From Methanospirillum hungatei JF-1 (lineage in GTDB: Archaea; Halobacteriota; Methanomicrobia; Methanomicrobiales; Methanospirillaceae), in the NCBI RefSeq assembly GCF_000013445.1, contig NC_007796.1, forward strand, positions 2,206,936 through 2,270,935: DNA of 64,000 nucleotides, in the 5' to 3' direction. Position numbers and translations under genes: made by a program. Position 1 is the stretch's first letter; each line of letters starts with the position of its first letter. Under the pieces are notes generated by a model that saw only the letters and a list, made by a program, of their open reading frames with translations, had not been told where the DNA came from and ran no database searches. Shown piece by piece: positions 28,319-36,488 of the stretch.

Positions 28319-29317
28319 TTATCTCTTGAGTCCGTCGATAAGACGTGAGACCTGCATGGGTTTCATGTCAATATCAAAGGTATCATAGATGTAGGTTCTG
28401 ACCTGCTGGACGGTTGGCTCCTGACCTTTGAATGCTTCTTTAACCTGTTCAAGTTGTTTGTCGGTCAATTTTTTCTTGCTTTCTGCACGGGCTGCCGGTG
28501 CAGCGGCCTCAGCCTTGCCGGATGGAACGTAGATCTTTCCATAGATGATCTCTCCTTTCCGCTTTCCATGCCGCTCGCCCATGTCACCAATCCAGACCTG
28601 GAACATCTGTTTTTTACCGTCGAGTTCGACTTCTTCCTCACCCTTCAGGATGTAGGTGGGCATCATCCGCTCGACCTGACCAAGGACAAAGATGTCTCCC
28701 TTGACCATCTGACCACCGACACGGCCTTTTGCATTGCCACGGACGATGATCTTACCGCCTTCTGCATGGGTTCCCAGGTGAACATCAACATTGCCGCCGA
28801 TATCGATGGTACCGCCGTTCATAAAGGTTGCAGTATCGGATCCTGCGTTGCCCTTCACGATGACCTTACCACCCTGCATCCCTCTCCAGTCTCCACGGTA
28901 TGAAGCTGCAAGGTAGTTCTTTGCATTCCCGTCAACGATGAACTCGCCACCGGTCATACCAATGGCACAGAATGAGTCAACATTTCCCTTGACATGGATC
29001 TTCCCGCCTGCCATCCATGCCGCGGTATACATGTCTGTATTGCCCTGAACCTCGATCTCTCCGGCGGTCATCTTCATACCGATGTACTTGACCTTGTCAG
29101 TCGGCCCGGAGATGATGATCTTGGTGTCTGCAGCAGTGGCTCCTCCCTTCCCTTCTACAGTGAAGTAGTCGCTGATTTTTGCAGTGGTGTTTCCGAGGTG
29201 AACGTGTAATTCTCCAATCTGCTGTGCAGTCTTACCTGCAAAGTGGTCAGGAGTGATGTTTTCTGCTTCAAGGTACAGTTCGGGAACTTTCGTGAGGGTA
29301 AGTTTTACTATATCCAT
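28319..29317 (-). CDS. fwdC: Formylmethanofuran dehydrogenase subunit C (set 1) with extra C-terminal domain
   Basis: 332 residues. The first ~265 form the right-handed beta-helix of FwdC, related to the C-terminal domain of glutamate synthase, with repeated G-G-x-I/V-x-V-x-G-N turns (for example GGKIHVKGN, GGEFIVDGN, GGKIIVRGN). The protein helps scaffold the complex that reduces CO2 to formylmethanofuran. Unlike set 2 FwdC, which ends at the equivalent of residue 266, this one continues with an Ala-rich linker and a ~50-residue helical domain (KKKLTDKQLEQVKEAF to SRLIDGLKR). It is the last gene of fwdDBAC, followed by a poly-T tract. Confidence 0.93.
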   Translation of the reverse strand: MDIVKLTLTKVPELYLEAENITPDHFAGKTAQQIGELHVHLGNTTAKISDYFTVEGKGGATAADTKIIISGPTDKVKYIGMKMTAGEIEVQGNTDMYTAAWMAGGKIHVKGNVDSFCAIGMTGGEFIVDGNAKNYLAASYRGDWRGMQGGKVIVKGNAGSDTATFMNGGTIDIGGNVDVHLGTHAEGGKIIVRGNAKGRVGGQMVKGDIFVLGQVERMMPTYILKGEEEVELDGKKQMFQVWIGDMGERHGKRKGEIIYGKIYVPSGKAEAAAPAARAESKKKLTDKQLEQVKEAFKGQEPTVQQVRTYIYDTFDIDMKPMQVSRLIDGLKR

Positions 29318-29330
29318 TCCTTGTCACTCC

Positions 29331-31031
29331 TTAGTTGGAATCTACCTCAATGACGTACGGATTTGGTACGTAGTGGTTTGATACCTCGTAGTTGTTCAGG
29401 TTCATACTGTAGAACTTGAGGAACTTCATCTGGACATCCCGTTCTACCTGTTCGTTCATCGGGACTTTGGCATCAACCCAGAGGGTACGCTTGTTTCCGT
29501 TGTTGATGACTTCACCATTCTCTACAACGAGGGTTCCACTCTTAAAGACATAATCTGCTGCAGAGAACGCCTTCTCGATCTCTTCCGCATCCTTGATCTT
29601 GTCTTCGTTCAGGTCATAGACGACCACATCGGCGTCCATTCCAGGGGCAAGACCACCAAAGGTGTCATACAGACCAAGTGATTTGGCAGGTCCGGCTCTG
29701 GTCATCTGGGCAATCTCATAGAGGGTCAGTTCACGGTCGATGGAAGCAAGGTTGGTTGCTGCAATGACCTTGTCAGAGTTCTTAAAGCCCTTGAGCATGG
29801 CCTGACGTGACTTGTCAGACATAAGCCACTTCATGATACGCGGGTACCGGGTGAATGGTCCTGCATTCGGGTGGTCGGTGGTGATGAAGGTTCTCATCGG
29901 ATCTTTTGCAAGGAGACCAAGTTCAAGACCAATTGCCCACTGAATAGCGCATACCTTGATGTTCGGGTCGTACACGTAGGGAACGATACCAGAGCTGGTC
30001 TCAAGTTCGACATCCACATTTGCCCACTTGAGGTGGTTTAATGAGGTAAGGTGGTGCTCGAACGGACCGTCGGCGGTCATGGTCGTGGTCTCATCAAGGG
30101 TAACACAACCAAGATCCATGGTCATGTTCTTGTTCTTGTTGAAATAATCCGCGATCTCCTTTGCTCCTGACTCAAAGTTTGCCCATGAGTCACCCTTGTA
30201 GCTATGGAACTGAACGTGGGTATGGTGAAGGACCTGTTCTCGACCGAACTTGTTGTTTGGTTTGACTCCTTCTGCAATCTTTAAGGTATCAAGGGTTGTG
30301 GTATAGTTCCCTGGATTTCCAAGATTGTTTGAGTGGATGTGAATCGAGTGTGGAAGGCCCATCTTCTCGTTTGCAGTCAGAAGACCCTTTACAATCTCTG
30401 CGGGGGTGATGTCAAAGTACGGGACCGGATCATTGACGGTTGTACAGTTCTCTCCCCATCCCCATGCTTCAGAGCCACCGGGGTTGACGATCTTGATTGC
30501 ATATCCTTTGGTAGTCTTGAGCAGCCAGGAGATGTATGCACAGACATTGTCCATCTCGTTGTTTTTCAGGTACTCAAAGACGAACCAGTTATTTCCAAAG
30601 ACCGGGAATGCTCCTTCGTCGATGATTGGAGTGTCCTTGATCTCTTCATGGACGTGCCGTGCATAAAGTGGCGGCATTGCAGCTTCCATGACGGTGGTGT
30701 ATCCCATCCGGGCGTATTCATACCCGGTCTTGAAGGTGGTCGGGATTGAGAACCCGCCTGACATACGGGTGTTCTTTCCGGTTGGCTTGTAGGTGAAGAG
30801 TTTGTCTTCCGGACGGTAGTTTCTTCCTTCGTTGACTTTTGGACCGGCGACGTGTGCATGGACTTCAACTGCACCGGCCATGACCGTCTTGCCCTTTGCA
30901 TCAATTACTTTCGCTTTATTGGAGACCTTGTCTGCAATCTTTCCATCCTTTATACAGACATCGGCAACATCTCCTTTTAATCCAGTCTTTGGGTCGTAGA
31001 CCTTTCCATTTTTAATGATATATTCGCTCAT
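29331..31031 (-). CDS. fwdA: Formylmethanofuran dehydrogenase subunit A (set 1), amidohydrolase
   Basis: 566 residues of the amidohydrolase superfamily. Dinuclear-metal ligands are all visible: HAH at 58-60, the carboxylated-lysine strand GYAIKIVNPGG near 180, HIHSNN, HHTHVQFHSYKG, and the Asp in ITTDHPNAGP. FwdA condenses formate, made by the FwdBD site, with methanofuran. A GGGAG site precedes the ATG; the gene begins 13 bases after fwdB. Very close to the set 2 FwdA at 38233-39948 over its full length, so a duplicated operon. Confidence 0.95.
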   Translation of the reverse strand: MSEYIIKNGKVYDPKTGLKGDVADVCIKDGKIADKVSNKAKVIDAKGKTVMAGAVEVHAHVAGPKVNEGRNYRPEDKLFTYKPTGKNTRMSGGFSIPTTFKTGYEYARMGYTTVMEAAMPPLYARHVHEEIKDTPIIDEGAFPVFGNNWFVFEYLKNNEMDNVCAYISWLLKTTKGYAIKIVNPGGSEAWGWGENCTTVNDPVPYFDITPAEIVKGLLTANEKMGLPHSIHIHSNNLGNPGNYTTTLDTLKIAEGVKPNNKFGREQVLHHTHVQFHSYKGDSWANFESGAKEIADYFNKNKNMTMDLGCVTLDETTTMTADGPFEHHLTSLNHLKWANVDVELETSSGIVPYVYDPNIKVCAIQWAIGLELGLLAKDPMRTFITTDHPNAGPFTRYPRIMKWLMSDKSRQAMLKGFKNSDKVIAATNLASIDRELTLYEIAQMTRAGPAKSLGLYDTFGGLAPGMDADVVVYDLNEDKIKDAEEIEKAFSAADYVFKSGTLVVENGEVINNGNKRTLWVDAKVPMNEQVERDVQMKFLKFYSMNLNNYEVSNHYVPNPYVIEVDSN

Positions 31032-31044
31032 GATTATTACTCCC

Positions 31045-32364
31045 TTAATTTGCCTTGAGTTCTTTGACCCTCTTTAAGACTGCTTTCAGGAACTCCTCAT
31101 CGGTCATCATTCCTTCCGGTGGTTCGACAACTTTTCTGGCTTCAATCGGGACGTTATCCATACGATAGCAGTTGCCACCGACTTCTACTCCCACAAAGGC
31201 GACCGGGACATGGACTTTGCAGATGGCGGTGGTCGGAGTGATATGCGGGTCAATTGCGACTGATGGGAGCCGGGAGATCTCTTTGACACATTCCATTGGG
31301 AAGTGTGCACCAGGGTCACTGCCCAGGACAAACATGGCATCAATCTCCTTTCTCTTCAGGACTTCGATGGTTCCGGTCTCACCTGGGTTGTACCGTGCAA
31401 ACCCTCTGGAGAGGTCGACAGAGTATGGGAATCCGAACTGCCAGCCGAGGACCTGACCTGAACCGGTCACATTATAGTGTCCTCTCATGGCTATGATGGA
31501 GAACTTGGTGTAGTCATTGAGGTCTTTTGTCAGCATGATGGCTGCATCGATGTTGTGATCCTTTCCAAGGGACTGGGTCACTCCCATACCGAAGAAGATG
31601 ACTCCGAACCGGCCGGACTTTAAGAGTTCAGCTGCCTCGTAGACCTTTTCCTTCGGGACTCCGGCGATAATGTCTCCGGTCAGTTCATTTCCACGGACTG
31701 CTGCACGGAGTGCCTGGAGCAATTCATAGTCATACCCCTGTTCAACCTGAAGGTGAACATCTGCAAGGCTTGCGGTATCGGTCGGACGTGGATCCACGAC
31801 GATGATCTTTCTCTGTTTCTGACCCTTTCCGGTGAAGTAACCACGGGGGAAGATGGAATACCGGGACATATGGCGGGGGTGGGCATGAGCCGGGTTGCAT
31901 CCCCAGAAAATAACACGATCTGCACGGTTCTTGACTTCTCCAAGGGTACAGCTTGGGATACCTACATTCTGCACTGCAATAAGGGTTGTTCCGTGACAGA
32001 CGGCAGCGGTATTATCGACGAGTGCACCACAGAGTTCTGCAATCTCATGTCCTACACTCTGAGATTCACAATTGGTTGAGGACCAGCCGTACATAGATGG
32101 CTTTTTCGCATTTGCCAGCATCTGTGCGGTATATTCGATGGCCTCATCGTAGGTTATCTCTTTGAAGGATCCGTCTTCCTGAAGTTTCTGCGGACGGGTT
32201 ACCCGGTGTGAGTGATCAGATGCATGAAGGAATTTCTCCGCTCCGATGGCGCAGGCATTCTCAACATTCAGGATCTTTTTTCCTTCATCATCTGTGGTGA
32301 CAATCAGATCATCGCAAAGAGTCCCACAAAATGGACAGATGACATCAGTACATGTTTTTGACAT
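31045..32364 (-). CDS. fwdB: Formylmethanofuran dehydrogenase subunit B (set 1), Mo/W catalytic subunit
   Basis: 439 residues of the formate dehydrogenase-like molybdopterin family. A [4Fe-4S] site is formed by C10, C13, C17 and C38, and the metal-ligand Cys lies in AVCHGTT at about C123. It binds bis-pterin guanine dinucleotide with Mo or W and reduces CO2 to formate. No Sec codon is present. The ATG overlaps the fwdD stop (TAATG). The residues after the CHG ligand (TT) differ from the PS of sets 2 and 3, suggesting a distinct subfamily. Confidence 0.94.
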   Translation of the reverse strand: MSKTCTDVICPFCGTLCDDLIVTTDDEGKKILNVENACAIGAEKFLHASDHSHRVTRPQKLQEDGSFKEITYDEAIEYTAQMLANAKKPSMYGWSSTNCESQSVGHEIAELCGALVDNTAAVCHGTTLIAVQNVGIPSCTLGEVKNRADRVIFWGCNPAHAHPRHMSRYSIFPRGYFTGKGQKQRKIIVVDPRPTDTASLADVHLQVEQGYDYELLQALRAAVRGNELTGDIIAGVPKEKVYEAAELLKSGRFGVIFFGMGVTQSLGKDHNIDAAIMLTKDLNDYTKFSIIAMRGHYNVTGSGQVLGWQFGFPYSVDLSRGFARYNPGETGTIEVLKRKEIDAMFVLGSDPGAHFPMECVKEISRLPSVAIDPHITPTTAICKVHVPVAFVGVEVGGNCYRMDNVPIEARKVVEPPEGMMTDEEFLKAVLKRVKELKAN

Positions 32365-32765
32365 TATGCATCACCCCAGCACTTAGCCCTGACAAGTTCC
32401 AATGAGTTCAGGACTTTTTCCTTCTCTGCTGGTTCAATAGTAATCGGGACTCCTTTAAAAGTGGGCATACCGGTGCTGTACGTTTCAGGGCTGGTCACAC
32501 TGTTTGCCCATGGTCCCATGGGGATGAAGGCAACGCCCGGATGCGGCCCCTGGGTTGCTTCAATTGCCTTTACGACAACTTCTCCATATTCACTTTTTAC
32601 CTTGACATTGGTATTTTTCATGATGCCAAGGCGTTTAAAGTCAGAATCATCGATCTCAATGATCCCGCAGGCTTTCATGTATTTGTCAGTCTCTTTTCCG
32701 CCTTCCATTGACGCACCCTGCTGAATGGTACGTCCGGAAATCAGATTGATGGAAATTGTGCTCAT
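32364..32765 (-). CDS. fwdD: Formylmethanofuran dehydrogenase subunit D (set 1)
   Basis: 133 residues forming the molybdopterin dinucleotide-binding beta-barrel that is the C-terminal domain of formate dehydrogenases but a separate subunit in Fwd. GIMKNTNVKVKSEYGEVVV and IPMGPWANSVTSPET are the cofactor-contact segments. First gene of the fwdDBAC set 1 operon, with a strong GAGGAG site 5 bases before the ATG. It is more divergent from FwdD2 and FwdD3 than these are from each other. Its probable leader has two adjacent hairpins (32803-32850). Confidence 0.92.
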   Translation of the reverse strand: MSTISINLISGRTIQQGASMEGGKETDKYMKACGIIEIDDSDFKRLGIMKNTNVKVKSEYGEVVVKAIEATQGPHPGVAFIPMGPWANSVTSPETYSTGMPTFKGVPITIEPAEKEKVLNSLELVRAKCWGDA

Positions 32766-32802
32766 AATGCTCCTCGTAACGAAGAAAATCGCCGATGAAC
32801 AG

Positions 32803-32850
32803 TCATACGACCGGATAGCCGGTTATATGATGCATGTCCCGGAACATGCA
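32803..32850 (-). promoter_or_regulatory. Two adjacent hairpins in the fwdDBAC set 1 leader
   Basis: 32831-32850 is a perfect 7-base stem (TGCATGT/ACATGCA) with a 6-base loop. 32803-32830 immediately follows on the gene strand, with arms TCATA/TATGA, a 2x2 internal loop and ACCGG/CCGGT around CTAT. Both lie between the probable TATA box (32901-32910) and the fwdD start, so they would be transcribed. Candidate cis-regulatory RNA. Confidence 0.5.
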
Positions 32851-32900
32851 GACCTGAAGTACTCTGATAGTCCCGTGATAACAGAAATTTTCTCTTTTCA

Positions 32901-32910
32901 CTATATAAAT
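32901..32910 (-). promoter_or_regulatory. Probable TATA box of the fwdDBAC set 1 operon
   Basis: The minus strand reads ATTTATATAG here, a near-ideal archaeal TATA element. Transcription would begin about 25 bases downstream, near 32875-32880, giving a leader of roughly 110 bases. Confidence 0.55.
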
Positions 32911-33120
32911 TCATTGTTTTGCTTTCTTCAAAATGATGATTTATTGGTGAATGAGCAAAAAAAGTTAGCATAATAGGCATTATTAGAAGGATTATAAATA
33001 TTATAATTAACCCCATAATAATGATAAAACCACGCAAAATTTATGTGCAACATTAGAAGAATTAACATCAAAAAATTAACTCCAATCCATGGTAAAATGC
33101 ATTCTTATGAAGTTCCGCGC

Positions 33121-33144
33121 ATTATGGTGATTATCGGTGAAAAT
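33121..33144 (+). promoter_or_regulatory. Tandem GGTGA operator-like repeat, copy 1
   Basis: Two GGTGA half-sites spaced exactly 10 bases apart (one helical turn) inside ATTATGGTGA-TTATCGGTGA. A second identical arrangement is at 33391-33416 and single or spread copies at about 33514-33529 and 33572-33606. Likely binding sites for a regulator of the flanking fwd/fmdE genes; the protein is unknown. Confidence 0.45.
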
Positions 33145-33191
33145 TCGTCATTCTGTTATTGATTCATGGAAAATTGTGAAGATGTTAATAA

Positions 33192-33209
33192 TTCGTTTTT
33201 AATAACGAA
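33192..33209. promoter_or_regulatory. Palindrome TTCGTT-N6-AACGAA
   Basis: A perfect 6-base inverted repeat with a 6-base AT spacer. The TCGTT/AACGA arms recall half-sites of ModE-type molybdate repressors, but no ModE gene is in the window and the match is by eye. Confidence 0.35.
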
Positions 33210-33240
33210 CCCTAAATTGAGATTACAAACCATATAGAAA

Positions 33241-33303
33241 GGCAGAATCATTCATGAAGGAAGAACTCGGGAAAATCCTTCACGAATTCGGGTTGATTCT
33301 GCC
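33241..33303 (+). promoter_or_regulatory. Large stem-loop in the fwd/fmdE intergenic region
   Basis: GGCAGAATCA (33241-33250) pairs perfectly with TGATTCTGCC (33294-33303). Inside, TTCATGAAGGA (33251-33261) pairs with TCCTTCACGAA (33276-33286), with one G-U, around a 14-base loop; a 7-base bulge TTCGGGT is on the 3' side. Total of about 21 paired positions. The loop carries TCGGGAAAA, like the loop of the fwdD2 leader stem at 36371-36430. Could be a regulatory RNA or a protein-binding cruciform. Confidence 0.45.
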
Positions 33304-33390
33304 TCTATCACGTTAAACATGTGCCCGGTGGTATATCCGAGCAATACATCATAGAGAGTATGACGTGATAACCGTATCGGTTTTCTCACA

Positions 33391-33416
33391 AATTATGGTG
33401 AAAATTGGTGAAAAAA
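33391..33416 (+). promoter_or_regulatory. Tandem GGTGA operator-like repeat, copy 2
   Basis: AATTATGGTG-AAAATTGGTG-A: again two GGTGA half-sites 10 bases apart within an AT context almost the same as copy 1 at 33121-33144. Confidence 0.45.
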
Positions 33417-33769
33417 ATTAGGGAGGAATAACCTAATTTAGTTTACTTATATCTATTTTTAGTCATACATATTAATATTCACTATCGCGTGAATAGTTGA
33501 TCACTTATGCTATAATAATGGTGAAAATATTCTAAAAGTAGTTTACTACCTACTCCATTGTTATCAGTATAAATTATGGTGCCGCAAAAATGTTGATTAT
33601 TGGTGAGATACTCAACAATATTTTTACATAATTCATTTAACATACTGCATAATCAATAGAAATGGATTTATTATTAGAATGATGAAAATTCTCTCTCGAA
33701 TGTTTGTGATCATTTCTGAAGAGGTAAACATATCAATTAGTATATGTCTTGAAGTCAAACATTAATTAC

Positions 33770-34408
33770 ATGTCCAAACTCGGGGACGAATACTCAAAAG
33801 AGGAAATTCTTTCTCTGCTTAAAAAAAATGGGAGTGATCCTACCATTGTTAACTGGTTCGACCAGTGTATTGATTTTCATACATTTCCTGCTCCAGGTCT
33901 GCTCATTGGCATTTATATGGTCGATAAGGCTCTCGAGCTTCTGGGGGCAACCCCTGGAGAGAAATTGTATGCAGTGTGTGAAACGACGAAATGTGCACCG
34001 GATCCACTGCAGGTAATCACTCACTGTACTACCGGAAATCATCGTCTCACTGTCATCCCGATCGGTAGATTTGCACTTACAATGAATCGTCCGAGTTCAG
34101 ACGATCATGCTGTGGGCTTTCGAGTAAAGGTTGATGTGGGAAAACTTGATGGAACTCCAACACTTAAAGCATGGTTTGCTAATTCATCAGATTTTGATGG
34201 CATGACTATGAAAAAGAAACTGGTGGAAGAAATTCTGGATATCGGAACCGGAATGTTATCCTGGGAAAAAGTCCGGATACCTGTCAGCCATAAAAAGAAA
34301 TGGAAGACAGTTATCTGTACGTCATGTGGTGAACCTGTTCCGGACAACCTTGTTGAAAATGGCCTTTGTCCCGGATGTGGAAGTCAGAAATATTACGAAA
34401 AAATCTGA
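33770..34408 (+). CDS. fmdE: FmdE-family protein with C-terminal zinc ribbon, divergent active motif
   Basis: 212 residues from the ATG at 33770 (a TTG at 33749 is possible). The FmdE fold is indicated by PGLLIGIYMVDKALELLG, CETTKCAPDPLQVITHCTTGNHRL and GFRVKVDVGK, ending in a zinc ribbon CTSCGEPV...CPGCG. The usual FHGHxCPG start motif reads FHTFPAPG here, so the conserved second His/Gly and Cys are lost. FmdE proteins accompany tungsten/molybdenum formylmethanofuran dehydrogenase but their exact role is unsettled (metal handling is suspected). It is divergent from fwdDBAC set 1. T7-T8 tracts follow at 34442 and 34488. Confidence 0.8.
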   Translation: MSKLGDEYSKEEILSLLKKNGSDPTIVNWFDQCIDFHTFPAPGLLIGIYMVDKALELLGATPGEKLYAVCETTKCAPDPLQVITHCTTGNHRLTVIPIGRFALTMNRPSSDDHAVGFRVKVDVGKLDGTPTLKAWFANSSDFDGMTMKKKLVEEILDIGTGMLSWEKVRIPVSHKKKWKTVICTSCGEPVPDNLVENGLCPGCGSQKYYEKI

Positions 34409-34512
34409 CATAAATAATCTTCGGGATAGTAATCTCGCTCTCTTTTTTTGCTGTTCCCTGTTACTCCAATGGTATATGTGTTCGCTATTTTTTTTGGGGA
34501 GGAGAGTACTGA

Positions 34513-36036
34513 TCAGACGGCGGGGATACCTCCGAAATACGATAATAATGTCTTCTGTCTTCTGGATAACTTTGCTGGGACCACCAATGGGTGCGGTGAT
34601 GTTATCACATGAATCGGTACGAGTTCAGTTATTAATGCATCAAATGATAAAATACCCTCAAGATGTGCCTGTCCAAGCCGTTTCAGGATAAAAGTCTTCA
34701 TCATCACCGATAAAAAACAGATAAAAAGCATACCCATCTTTATCCGTTCAGTCTGGTGCCCTTCAAGATCCCGTTTGAAATCACGATAGAGCGAGAAAAT
34801 ATCCCGTTCAATTTTCCATCGTGCATCAGTCAATAGGAAGCATTCCTCCCAGGAAAAATCTCCCTGGAACATGACAAGAGAACGTGACAATCTGCGAATC
34901 TCATTTGTAATCATCTTTTGATTCCTTTTAACACCCTTATTATTGAATACCGGGATGAAAAATTCATGTTCCATTCCCGCGACCTCAAAAATTAGTTCTG
35001 TCAGTGAAGCTGGATCATTCTCACCCTGAATAATCATATCCTGGATATTTTGCAGATTTTTTTCAAATACATAGCGGATCTTTTGCTCTTTTTTTAAATT
35101 GTGAAGAATATATCCACGGACCGGAACATATCCAACTAAAACCGTACACTCTTTTAAAAAACAAGGTTGGCCCATATATGAACACTCAATACCCGGACTA
35201 GTGTGTTCATCCCAATCCATTATCGTGGTCCGTGCGGGATCATAGGTGATGTCGGGTCTAATAATAAAGGGGTACCCAATTGAGGCTAAATTTTGGATGA
35301 GGACAGGTGAAAAGTAATCCCAGTTTGGTAAAAGAATTCCTCCTGGTATTCTGCCTGAACTTATAATACTTAATGATTCCTCAATAAAATTCCTTCTTAT
35401 ATCGGTCATTTCACATCCGGTAAGGACCCTGAGTTCCGGATCATATATCATCCGAATTCCCAAGTCCCCTTCAAGCAGATCTTTATAGGAATACCCTTCT
35501 CCCCGTGACCCCTTAAAAAGGGAATAATCTGTTACTCTCCCGGACATAATGATACGTTTGTCAGAAAAATTGTTAATCATCGAGAACATGCGAGAAAAAA
35601 GTCCAATTACCGGCCGATTCGAGATAGTATGGAGAAGTTGGAAGATTGAAATAGGATCAGCAATCACTCCTGGAATCAAATGTGAAATCCAGGTACCAGA
35701 GAGCCATGAATTTACCTGCCTTATAGAACAGGGAAGAATAAGCCGGTTTATTGCCAAAACCAGGAGGAGTGAAACTTCCTCAGGAGAAAAACAGCTTAAA
35801 AGTGCTTCAAATAGTTTATACTCACGGATTGCCCAATGAGCCGGTATATATTGTCCAAAATCATACACCCCCCCGGTCTTCGGGATACGTGTCTTTCTGA
35901 CTGGTGCACCATCAATATTTCGTCCCAGATATTTTGTTTTCTGTTTCCATTTCCCTGAAATTTCGTCAAAATAGGGGGTAATTTCATACAGATATTCATG
36001 ACCTTTGATCTTCTTTTTCCTGATAAATGGTTTCAT
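34513..36036 (-). mobile_element. IS1634/IS4-type transposase gene
   Basis: A 507-residue DDE transposase frame, apparently intact. The start region KIKGHEYLYEITPYFDE...KQKTKYLGR is typical of IS1634-like enzymes, as is the C-terminal block with the catalytic Glu, DARWKIERDIFSLYRDFK. It is inserted between the fmdE-like gene and the fwdDBAC set 2 leader. I searched both flanks for matching terminal inverted repeats and for target duplications and found none I trust, so the ends may be degraded. Confidence 0.8.
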
Positions 36037-36488
36037 GTCTGAATCGATATTGCGTAGTGCCTAACTCATTCTTTGGTTTGTATCGACTAATAATGTTTTG
36101 AACATCATGTAGATTTGTTATGCTTAATTTTTTATAAAGTAAATTGTCATATTCAAAATTCAGGTTAGGGCTTAATTGTTGAATTATTTTTCAATTTAAT
36201 CTTATCATCAGGTTCACATTGCCAGGGTTTCCTGACACAACCAGATCCACTTTCCTTCCTTTCAAGGACATTTTGTTTTTCGTCGATTTATTCACCTCAT
36301 GTCACTCGAAGAATTGATGCCTAACTTCACATTTCGAATATGTTCTTATAGAGATATCCAAAGAATACATGATACGATCAGGATTCATGCCCTGCCTATC
36401 GGGGAAAGGGTACATCTGCCTGATCTTATCTGCAAAAATTCAAAACAGTTCGGGTGTTTTGAAAAATATAGGATTTTCGGGAGATCCT
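36037..36488. other. Leader region of fwdDBAC set 2
   Basis: 452 non-coding bases. A TATA-like TTTTTTATAAAG sits near 36128-36139, which would give a leader of about 320 bases containing the stem-loop at 36371-36430. A short frame at 36299-36535 has no support. Confidence 0.45.
36371..36430 (+). promoter_or_regulatory. Long stem-loop in the fwdD2 leader
   Basis: GATACGATCAGG (36371-36382) pairs with CCTGATCTTATC (36419-36430), 11 of 12 positions, enclosing a smaller hairpin ATGCCC/GGG-TA-CAT with a loop containing ATCGGGGAAA. It lies 59 bases before fwdD2. The arrangement and loop sequence resemble the stem-loop at 33241-33303, also beside an fwd operon, suggesting a shared regulatory RNA class. 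Confidence 0.48.

Larger units (their letters stand above)
32766..33769. other. Long divergent fwd / fmdE control region
   Basis: About 1 kb of AT-rich, non-coding DNA separates fwdD (minus) and fmdE-like (plus). It holds the fwdD leader hairpins, tandem GGTGA repeats, a TTCGTT/AACGAA palindrome and a large stem-loop (separate entries). Short frames here overlap these elements and look non-coding. Confidence 0.6.

Noticed and set aside
30333-30749. Long open frames antisense to fwdA and other fwd genes
   Set aside because: They are shadows of strongly biased coding sequence and have no homology features.
32762-33037. 91-codon minus-strand frame over the fwdD1 promoter
   Set aside because: It covers the TATA box and leader hairpins; composition is not protein-like.
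33121-33606. CRISPR-like array
   Set aside because: The repeats are short (5-13 bases), few, and irregularly spaced beyond the 10-base pairs; no cas genes.
34409-36300. Complete insertion sequence with defined ends
   Set aside because: No convincing terminal inverted repeats or target duplication found on either side of the transposase gene.
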